The notes under the pieces: model-generated | Databases searched by the model: none | What the model was told of the DNA's origin: nothing | The model's input: only the letters and a program-made list of their open reading frames with translations | Assembly (NCBI GenBank): GCA_903928955.1 | Contig: CAIYTD010000284.1 | Location: forward strand, 1-9,562 | Length of the DNA stretch: 9,562 nucleotides | Source: Oligoflexia bacterium | GTDB lineage: Bacteria; Bdellovibrionota; UBA1018 | Reading direction: 5' to 3' | Program-made: the position numbers and the translations under genes | In this document: positions 1 to 6,272 of the stretch, one piece after another | Layout: the number at the start of each line of letters is the position of its first letter | Position numbering within the stretch: the first letter of the stretch is position 1

Positions 1-1178
1 TGCCGAATAAGCCTCTTTCTAAAACTCAGCTTCTCTATCAAATCAGGACCCTCTTCTTTCAAAACAGAACAAACCGAATAAGCTAAAAATCCACCTGGAG
101 CAACCCGATCCCAAGCCTGAATCAAGAGCTCTTGCTGGGTAAGAGATAGGCTTTTTAGCTCTTTTTCTTGTCTCAACCAGCGTACATCCGGATGACGTCT
201 TAAAATTCCTGTACCACTGCAGGGAGCATCCACCCAAACTAGATTTTTAGTTCCACAAAGAGGGAGATCCTCCCAAGGAATGATTTGAACAGGAGCTTGA
301 GTGCGAGCAATAGTTTCTTGAAGTAGAGAAAGTCTCCGACTCACCAGCTCGGTAGCTACTACTTGCATCCCATTCCACGCGAGACCCACTGATTTACCAC
401 CGGGAGCAGCACAAAGATCCAAAGCTTGAATAGAATTCAAACCTAATGCCTCACGAACTAGGGCAGAAATCTCAGCAATTAAAGTTTGACTCGAAATATC
501 TTGAACAAATACTGAACCATCAGAAAAACCACATTTATCAGCAACTCTCCCCCCCTCAACCACCCGCCAAGAACAGGCAATAGGACCCGCCTCAGCCCAA
601 GTCGTTTTCCAATCAGGATTACGGGAACGCACCCATAATACCGGTCTATCTAAACTTGCTTGTGCATAGGCTTTAGCCCAATCTAGACCATATTGCTGAA
701 TTAATTTTTTCCAAAGCCAAAGAGGCAGACTTGCCCACGCAGCGCCCCTTTCTAGTCCCTGACCTTCTGGATAGGGAAGACCCTTCCAGAGATGAGCATG
801 TTCTGAAATTTTTCGAAGACAGGCGTTTGCAAACTTGGCAGGGGCCTCGCCTTCCTGAGCTCTTACTTCAGAAACCGTTTCAAAAACGGCAGCACTAATC
901 GAAGTACGATCCTGAACAATCACCTGATACGCAGTCAGTAAAAGAATTTTCCTTAACCAACCCGATGGCTTTTTTCTGAGGGACACAGAATCTAAAACCC
1001 CATCCAAACGTCCTTTCCATCTCAAAGTACCTGAACAGACCTCTTGAAGCCAGCCGACCATTCCAGGAGCCACTTCCGCTGCAGCTCGATCCAAGGCATC
1101 ATCTAAAGGTTGTCCATCACTCAAAACTCGAGTGAGCACTCGCACGGCAATCGGGCGAGGATATTGAATTTTATTCAC
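1..1178 (-). CDS. rsmB: 16S rRNA (cytosine-5)-methyltransferase RsmB, 3' end cut by window edge
   Basis: RsmB uses S-adenosylmethionine to methylate C5 of a 16S rRNA cytosine (C967 in E. coli) in the cytoplasm. I translated 392 codons by hand from a GTG at 1178-1176. Residues 1-140 look like the NusB-type RNA-binding domain. The methyltransferase core then shows motif I DLCAAPGGK (254-262), motif IV DAPCSGTG (317-324, Cys320) and the motif VI segment YSVCSVLKEE (367-376), whose Cys370 is the expected nucleophile. The family is usually about 430 residues, so roughly 40-50 are missing beyond position 1. The GTG is chosen because an AAGG lies 8 nt upstream and the frame meets a stop shortly before it with no other start between. 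It overlaps the end of sppA by 8 nt, which implies translational coupling. Family assignment is secure; the exact target base is taken from the family. Confidence 0.95.
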   Translation of the reverse strand, partial: MNKIQYPRPIAVRVLTRVLSDGQPLDDALDRAAAEVAPGMVGWLQEVCSGTLRWKGRLDGVLDSVSLRKKPSGWLRKILLLTAYQVIVQDRTSISAAVFETVSEVRAQEGEAPAKFANACLRKISEHAHLWKGLPYPEGQGLERGAAWASLPLWLWKKLIQQYGLDWAKAYAQASLDRPVLWVRSRNPDWKTTWAEAGPIACSWRVVEGGRVADKCGFSDGSVFVQDISSQTLIAEISALVREALGLNSIQALDLCAAPGGKSVGLAWNGMQVVATELVSRRLSLLQETIARTQAPVQIIPWEDLPLCGTKNLVWVDAPCSGTGILRRHPDVRWLRQEKELKSLSLTQQELLIQAWDRVAPGGFLAYSVCSVLKEEGPDLIEKLSFRKRLIR

Positions 1179-2175
1179 TAAAAATACCTTGACCCCAAAT
1201 CATATAGGCTCCTGGAGAAAAACCAGACTGATCTAGAAAAATTTTATCCGCTCTTTCCAAGAGACCCAAAGCCCTACCTAATCCTCTCCATCCTCCAAGA
1301 GATGATTCAGCTACCTCAGAAGAATGATCTAGAAAAAAATCGAGTATCCCTTTCTTCTTTTGGTCCATATAAATCACAGTGGGCTTACCCTTGATGTGGG
1401 CCATTTTACCCGCTTCTTGAATAGCATCCTTGAGAGTACCTAACTCATCCACAAGATGGACGGCTTTTGCTTGTGATCCCGAAAAAATTCTCCCATCCGC
1501 CAGTGCAGAAACTTGAGCGAGAGACAAGCTTCGCCCTGCAGCGACAGCTTGTTTAAACTGAAGTAGGATATCCATGAGCATCTTTTGCATGAGCTCTCGG
1601 TCTTCGACTGTCATTGTATGATAATCTGCGCCTACATCCTTAAATTTTCCACTCTTCAGCGCATATCGCTCGACTTTCGCCCAATCATAAAGCTTTTGAA
1701 GGTTCATAAACTCCATAATAACTCCAATAGAACCCGTCATCGTTCCAGGATTAGCAAAAATTTTCTTCGCCCCACAGGCCACGTAATACGCACCACTCGC
1801 TGCCACTGAAGACATAGAAACAACCACAGGCTTGGAATAGCTTTTCACTGCTTCATAAATTTCTTGAGAAGGTGCGACTGCACCTCCAGGTGAGTTCATC
1901 CGCAACACTATCGACTTAATTTGATCATCGTCTTCAAACTGTTCCAAACGAGTGAGAATCTTCTTCGAGTCCAGAATGACTCCATTGATTTCAATGACAC
2001 CGACAGATCCTGGACTGAAAAGGCGAGCAGATGCATTTCTCCCCCCATGACTTTTACTCGGCATCCGCTGAAGAAAGAAAGCACCTGAAATCATCAAGAA
2101 TAAGACAAAAAATAGGACAGAAAGAGTTAAAATAATGATGAGTGGGCTCATCACGGATCGCTTCTGTTGACTCAT
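1171..2175 (-). CDS. sppA: signal peptide peptidase SppA, 36 kDa type (S49)
   Basis: This is a membrane-anchored serine protease that degrades cleaved signal peptides in the inner membrane, with its active site outside the cytoplasm. The 334 aa protein has one N-terminal membrane helix (about 11-35) and then a single S49 domain. The helix-capping SPGG (95-98), nucleophile Ser127 in AASGAYY and general-base Lys179 in SGKFKD are all present. The Ser-Lys spacing of 52 equals that of Bacillus subtilis SppA (Ser147/Lys199, from memory). The frame stays open to 2247, but the extra 24 codons run through the rpsA terminator hairpin, so the ATG at 2175 is preferred. GAGG lies 12 nt upstream of it, which is rather far. 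The ATG at 2151 is a possible alternative. rsmB overlaps its 3' end. Transcription must come from read-through of the terminator or from a promoter I could not place. Confidence 0.95.
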   Translation of the reverse strand: MSQQKRSVMSPLIIILTLSVLFFVLFLMISGAFFLQRMPSKSHGGRNASARLFSPGSVGVIEINGVILDSKKILTRLEQFEDDDQIKSIVLRMNSPGGAVAPSQEIYEAVKSYSKPVVVSMSSVAASGAYYVACGAKKIFANPGTMTGSIGVIMEFMNLQKLYDWAKVERYALKSGKFKDVGADYHTMTVEDRELMQKMLMDILLQFKQAVAAGRSLSLAQVSALADGRIFSGSQAKAVHLVDELGTLKDAIQEAGKMAHIKGKPTVIYMDQKKKGILDFFLDHSSEVAESSLGGWRGLGRALGLLERADKIFLDQSGFSPGAYMIWGQGIFSE

Positions 2176-2208
2176 GGATGTAATATTCCTCTCTTTCAAT
2201 CGAAACTC

Positions 2209-2238
2209 AAAAAAAAACCGCCCTCTCCTTGAGGGCGG
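2209..2238 (-). terminator. rho-independent terminator after rpsA
   Basis: On the minus strand an 8 bp perfect GC-rich stem (CCGCCCTC with GAGGGCGG, loop AAGGA) is followed directly by nine T residues. It lies 47 nt past the rpsA stop and before the chosen sppA start. This is a textbook intrinsic terminator. It also argues against starting sppA at 2247, because that start would put the hairpin inside the gene. Confidence 0.93.
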
Positions 2239-2285
2239 CAATTTCATCTCAGCTTATGGATACGAAGAATGTTCGCAAATAAAAG

Positions 2286-4112
2286 CTATGATTCCTGCTC
2301 TTCTTTTCCACCACCCTTAAGCGCTGCCTTGAGCTTATCGCCCAGTACATCGCCCATAGATGTTTTCTTAGATCTTTCTCCTACATATTGATCATAGTTG
2401 GCTCGTTCTTCCGTTCTGCCCAACTGCTTGATCGAAAGACCAATTCGGCGCTCTTTTGGCTCAATAGACAAAATTTCAGCGCGAATTTTATCGTCCACTT
2501 TGAGAATATCCGCAGGCTTCTCAATGCGGTGATCAGCAATTTCACTGACATAAATCAGGCCTTCTACACCTTCTTCGAGCTCTACAAATGCTCCGAAATC
2601 AGTGAGTTTTGTGACAAGACCATCAACGGCCTGTCCCTGACGGTAGCGAGACTTAATGTTTTCCCAAGGATCGCGCTCCAACTGCTTAATCCCTAAAGAA
2701 AATTTCTCAGCAGCTTTATCAATACCGAGCACTACTGCTCGAACATGATCACCCTTCTTAAACTTCTCCGAAGGATGAGCGAACTTCTTGGTCCAAGCAA
2801 TATCGCTGATATGAACAAGACCATCAATTCCCATTGTGATGTCAATAAAGACACCAAAATCAGTCACTGATTTCACTTCCCCTTCAGCAATCGTACCTAC
2901 TGGATACTTTAATTCTAAAGCATCCCATGGATTTTCCTGAAGTTGTTTTAGTCCGAGACTAATGCGCTTATTTTTAGAGTCAACTTCCAAAACCTTACAT
3001 TCAACTTCATCACCGACGTTAATCAGTTTAGAAGGATGCTTCACTCGTTCGGTCCATGACATCTCAGACACATGAATGAGACCTTCAATGCCATCTTCGA
3101 GTTCCACAAAAGCACCGTAGTCTTTAAGGCTAACAATCTTACCCTTAACCTTAACGCCAACTGGAAACTTATACTCAGCATCATCCCATGGATTAGGAGA
3201 AACTTGCTTCAATCCTAATGAAACACGCTCTTTATCTCGATCGTACTTCAGGATTTTAACCTTGATTTCATCTCCCACCGAGAAAAGTTCACTCGGATGC
3301 TTAATACGTCCCCAGGACATATCAGTGATATGGAGTAAACCATCCATTCCACCTAAATCAATAAATGCGCCGTACTCAGTGATATTCTTCACTGTACCTG
3401 TAACAATGGCTCCTTCTTGTAAATTAGCCAAAGTTTCGGCTCGTTGCATCTCACGCTCTTGAGCAACAACTGCACGACGAGACAGAACGATATTACCGCG
3501 CTTTTTATTGAATTTTATAATTTTGAATTTAAGTTTTTTGCCTAAAAACTTGTCCAAATTTTTAACGGGCTTAGTATCAATTTGACTGCCAGGCAAAAAA
3601 GCTTTCACTCCGATATCTACAGAGAGACCACCCTTTACTTTAGCAATGACTGTACCTTCCACGAGCTGATCTTTTTCACATGCTTGGGAAATTTCATCCC
3701 AGGCACGAATGATTTCAGCTTTATCTTTAGAAAGCAGCATAAAGCCGTTTTCCATCTCCATCCGCTCTAAGTAAACGCTTACAACGTCGCCTACAATGAC
3801 ATGGGCAACACCGTGGGCATCTTTAAATTCTTGAATGGGGACTAGACCTTCGCATTTATAGCCAATATCTACTGTTACATATTCTGATCCAATAGAAACA
3901 ACTGTCCCATCAACGACTTCGCCTTCTTTGATCTCCTGCTGCCTTTGAGAAGCCTCAAAAAGCTCAGCAAAATTCTCTTCTGCATCATCGAATGGGGATA
4001 AAGACTCTTCAGGATCTAAATCAGATGAAAATTCATCCATCCAACTTTGATTTTTCGGGAGAGGCTGGGACTTTTTGGAGGCCTCCGCTCCAGTGGTTTG
4101 CTTACCTACCAT
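2286..4112 (-). CDS. rpsA: 30S ribosomal protein S1
   Basis: S1 binds mRNA on the 30S subunit and helps initiation on structured or weak ribosome-binding sites. The 608 aa protein has an acidic, low-complexity N-terminus (1-60) followed by six S1 OB-fold repeats at about 63-130, 149-213, 233-303, 318-390, 405-477 and 492-563. The last four carry the strong pattern with DGL/EGLIHVSE or similar and end in SLGLKQ or a close variant. The tail is lysine/glycine rich. It is a little longer than E. coli S1 (557 aa), mostly through the N-terminal extension. The ATG at 4112 has an AAGG 13 nt upstream, further than ideal, which fits the poor Shine-Dalgarno typical of self-regulated rpsA. A promoter, a structured leader and a terminator make it a monocistronic unit. 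Confidence 0.97.
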   Translation of the reverse strand: MVGKQTTGAEASKKSQPLPKNQSWMDEFSSDLDPEESLSPFDDAEENFAELFEASQRQQEIKEGEVVDGTVVSIGSEYVTVDIGYKCEGLVPIQEFKDAHGVAHVIVGDVVSVYLERMEMENGFMLLSKDKAEIIRAWDEISQACEKDQLVEGTVIAKVKGGLSVDIGVKAFLPGSQIDTKPVKNLDKFLGKKLKFKIIKFNKKRGNIVLSRRAVVAQEREMQRAETLANLQEGAIVTGTVKNITEYGAFIDLGGMDGLLHITDMSWGRIKHPSELFSVGDEIKVKILKYDRDKERVSLGLKQVSPNPWDDAEYKFPVGVKVKGKIVSLKDYGAFVELEDGIEGLIHVSEMSWTERVKHPSKLINVGDEVECKVLEVDSKNKRISLGLKQLQENPWDALELKYPVGTIAEGEVKSVTDFGVFIDITMGIDGLVHISDIAWTKKFAHPSEKFKKGDHVRAVVLGIDKAAEKFSLGIKQLERDPWENIKSRYRQGQAVDGLVTKLTDFGAFVELEEGVEGLIYVSEIADHRIEKPADILKVDDKIRAEILSIEPKERRIGLSIKQLGRTEERANYDQYVGERSKKTSMGDVLGDKLKAALKGGGKEEQES

Positions 4113-4141
4113 AATAAATGAATGGCCTTTCTTAAACGATT

Positions 4142-4186
4142 GGGGGCATTCAATACCGCAAAGCAGTAGAGTAGAATGCTCACCCC
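4142..4186 (-). promoter_or_regulatory. hairpin in the rpsA 5' leader
   Basis: Read on the minus strand, GGGG, a UGA bulge, GCAUUC, a UACUC internal loop, UACUGC and a UUU loop fold back through GCGGUA, UU, GAAUGC and CCCC. That gives 4 + 6 + 6 pairs. One pair in the upper stem is U-G in the minus-strand RNA but would be C-A in plus-strand RNA, so the fold fits transcription toward rpsA. Its base ends 29 nt before the rpsA start. A role in S1 feedback control is inference: E. coli rpsA is regulated through its folded initiation region, but this fold was not compared with any known leader. Confidence 0.55.
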
Positions 4187-4225
4187 TGGGATGCCGTCAA
4201 ACACGGACTTCCATTGTCGTATTCA

Positions 4226-4254
4226 CATATAAAGAGGTAAACACTCTTTGTCAA
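4226..4254 (-). promoter_or_regulatory. sigma70-type promoter for rpsA
   Basis: On the minus strand a perfect -35 TTGACA (4254-4249) is separated by 17 nt from a TATATG -10 (4231-4226, 4 of 6 matches). The start of transcription would be near 4219, giving a leader of about 107 nt that includes the hairpin at 4142-4186. The position upstream of a highly expressed gene supports it. Confidence 0.65.
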
Positions 4255-4369
4255 AGATAAATCGCAGCCTCAGGCGGCTCCTTTAACTGGATCAGGTGCT
4301 GTATTTTTGCGATCTGTCGAGCTATACGAATAGTTCTCTTAAAACTGAGTTCTGGAGAGAAGAAACAAA

Positions 4370-5509
4370 ATGAATCCCAATTTTAGCAACCCCCAGTGGG
4401 AAAAACGAACAAGCGACGAACTTTACACCGAATATGAGTCCATTCTCCACCAACACCGAGTATCCCTAAGACCCACATTGATTCAGCTTTTTGATTCAGA
4501 GACGCATTGGGGAAAATGGGACCCCATCATGAGAACGATTTCCATAGCAAAAAAGCTGATTCAAAATCACTCTTGGTTTCACGTACAAGGCATTCTCAAA
4601 CATGAAATGGCTCACCAGATGGTGGACGAATGCCCGTTTTTCAACAAAGAATCCCGACCTCATGGCGAATCTTTTCTTTTGGCTTGTAAGCGACTGGGAG
4701 TACCCAACGCATTCACCCACTCCAGCGTTCAACTTCAAGAGAGCCCACTGGATTGGAAAACAGAGAAAAAAAATGAAGCTTCTGAGAAGTTATTGGATAA
4801 AGTGCAAAAACTTCTAGCGCTAGCCACTTCCAGCAATGAACACGAAGCTCTACTCGCTATGAATAAGGTCCGCGAAATCTATGCACGCTACAACCTAGAA
4901 AATGAACAAAAAAACGAAAAATCGAATTTTGTGCACCTGATCGTGAATCATCACAAAAAACGCATAGAAGCCCACCAAAATAGAATTACCAGCATTCTGG
5001 TAGAACATTTTTTTGTAAAAATCTTGTTCAGTCAATTATTTGATGCAAAAAGTGGCGAATACCATCGAGTATTCGAAATCACTGGAACACGCGAAAATAC
5101 GCTCATGGCAGAGTACGTCTATTACTTTCTCCTTCAACAAAGCAATTTCTGGGTGAAAGAAACAATCCAAGCGGGTCAACGAAAAATTTCTCCATTAGAA
5201 AGAAAATCATTTCGATTAGGAATTCTTCAAGGGTTTTCTGACAAGCTCAGACAATCGGAGCAAGTCATAACAACACCTTCAAAAGGAACGGAGCTGACTG
5301 TGATTGGAAAAGCAGTCCAGAAATTTAGGCATAATCAGGAATTAGATTCCTATCTTTCAGAAGTTTACCCCAATATTAAAAACGTATCCCATTCGAATCA
5401 CTATTTAGATGAGTTTGCTTTTGTTGCTGGAAAAAAAATTGGAAGGACCATCTGCCTCCATCAAGCCATTACCACCGAAAGCAAAAACTATGGACGACTT
5501 TTGGATTAA
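4370..5509 (+). CDS. SprT-like zinc metallopeptidase fused to DUF2786 domain
   Basis: Specific function unknown. Residues 15-110 look like a SprT-type zinc metalloprotease: HEMAH (78-82) supplies two histidines and the catalytic Glu79, and His98 in RPHGESF is the likely third ligand. Residues about 138-180 match DUF2786, with the LLDKVQKLLALA start, the conserved N-EHEA-AM core and the YNLE end. The remaining 200 residues are mostly helical and basic and unrecognised. No signal peptide or membrane helix is present, so it is probably cytoplasmic. SprT/Spartan relatives cut DNA-protein crosslinks, and a DNA- or protein-repair role here would be inference. GGAG lies 12 nt before the ATG, so the start is fair rather than certain. 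It is divergent from rpsA and convergent with the next gene, whose stop overlaps its own by 4 nt. Confidence 0.85.
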   Translation: MNPNFSNPQWEKRTSDELYTEYESILHQHRVSLRPTLIQLFDSETHWGKWDPIMRTISIAKKLIQNHSWFHVQGILKHEMAHQMVDECPFFNKESRPHGESFLLACKRLGVPNAFTHSSVQLQESPLDWKTEKKNEASEKLLDKVQKLLALATSSNEHEALLAMNKVREIYARYNLENEQKNEKSNFVHLIVNHHKKRIEAHQNRITSILVEHFFVKILFSQLFDAKSGEYHRVFEITGTRENTLMAEYVYYFLLQQSNFWVKETIQAGQRKISPLERKSFRLGILQGFSDKLRQSEQVITTPSKGTELTVIGKAVQKFRHNQELDSYLSEVYPNIKNVSHSNHYLDEFAFVAGKKIGRTICLHQAITTESKNYGRLLD

Positions 5510-6000
5510 AACGAAAAACTCAGAAGATTCATTCGATACTCATTGAAAGCCGTTGGCTTTGAAACAGGAATCTGAGCGACGCCGTTATAAGTATTCACTG
5601 CTTCAAAAAGATAATAACGAGACTGAGCTTGGAAATACCCTGCCACGAAGCTCCCACCGATTAAACTTCCGAATGCCCCGTAGAGGTAATTGAAATTATT
5701 CGTACATGCCGTCACTATCATGAAGCCACAGTAAACAGCCCATCCACTCCAAAAAGAAATTTTTAAGGATGTGTTATACTGAGAAGATAACTTTGCGTAC
5801 TCTAGTGCTTTTGGGTTATCAAATACAAGCGATTCAAGATTATACCCGCCAAAAAATCCGGCTGTAATGGATTCTTTTCCATTTGTGATTTTATCACTTT
5901 CGAATATACCACTTGCTGAATGAGTGATCCAAAGCTTAGGTGCATCTGCAAAGGATTGGGTGGAGAATAGGAATATTAATAAAACTGCAATTTTTTTCAT
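5506..6000 (-). CDS. exported hypothetical protein with two hydrophobic helices
   Basis: Not recognised. The 164 aa product opens with a clear Sec signal peptide (MKK, hydrophobic 4-13, likely cut after SFA at 18). The mature part has two glycine-containing hydrophobic stretches, about 82-99 and 105-122, that could be a membrane hairpin. A segment ending LFEAVNTYN (131-139) follows, then a short C-terminus ending in alternating hydrophobics and a final Phe (MNLLSFSF). That last feature recalls outer-membrane beta-strand ends but is too little to claim a barrel. It sits 41 bp after the 76 aa gene on the same strand, so it may be the last gene of the toxin cluster. There is no clear Shine-Dalgarno before its ATG, and an independent envelope gene is equally possible. 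Its TAA overlaps the convergent gene's TAA. Confidence 0.75.
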   Translation of the reverse strand: MKKIAVLLIFLFSTQSFADAPKLWITHSASGIFESDKITNGKESITAGFFGGYNLESLVFDNPKALEYAKLSSQYNTSLKISFWSGWAVYCGFMIVTACTNNFNYLYGAFGSLIGGSFVAGYFQAQSRYYLFEAVNTYNGVAQIPVSKPTAFNEYRMNLLSFSF

Positions 6001-6041
6001 AATAATTATGTTTTTATTTCTTTTAAATGAACAATTCGATT

Positions 6042-6272
6042 TTATGTTCGTTTTGCTGAACAGACTGATCCTATTGCTCTATAAGCGTAATCTGCCATTT
6101 CACTGCGAGTTTTTCCCCAAACATAATTTTTAGCTTTCTCCAAGAAATTTACAATATCATCAGGTTCTGGAATTTCTTCCCATCTTTTCCACCACTTGTC
6201 ACATAAAAGGATCATTTCCATATTTATATAATCCTCAAAGAATTCTTTTGCTAACTTTTCTCTATCTATCAT
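6042..6272 (-). CDS. small cytoplasmic protein, candidate immunity protein
   Basis: This 76 aa protein has no signal peptide or membrane helix and is not recognised by family. It is slightly acidic (15 Asp/Glu against 13 Lys/Arg by count), aromatic-rich with a WWKRWEE stretch (28-34), and looks all-helical. Its ATG overlaps the TGA of the 543 aa toxin-like gene as ATGA, a coupling typical of toxin-immunity pairs. Small size, position straight after a C-terminal toxin domain and cytoplasmic location all fit an immunity protein binding the toxin tip. That role is inferred from context alone. The reading frame itself is well supported by the overlap and by lying in an otherwise gapless cluster. 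Confidence 0.72.
   Translation of the reverse strand: MIDREKLAKEFFEDYINMEMILLCDKWWKRWEEIPEPDDIVNFLEKAKNYVWGKTRSEMADYAYRAIGSVCSAKRT

Noticed and set aside
43..237. Minus-strand 64-codon frame inside rsmB
   Set aside because: It overlaps the conserved methyltransferase motifs of rsmB in another frame and has no independent support.
2176..2247. Longer N-terminus for SppA starting at 2247
   Set aside because: The extra codons translate the rpsA terminator hairpin and T-run, and the resulting basic, phenylalanine-rich leader is unlike SppA.
4280..4300. Resemblance to a TPP riboswitch or SRP RNA core (CCTGATCCAG on the minus strand)
   Set aside because: Only one short string matches; the other conserved blocks are missing and the neighbouring gene is not thiamine-related.
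6001..6041. Promoter for the 164 aa exported protein (CATAAT with a weak TTGTTC)
   Set aside because: The -10 would touch the ATG, leaving no leader, and the -35 matches only 3 of 6 bases in AT-rich sequence.
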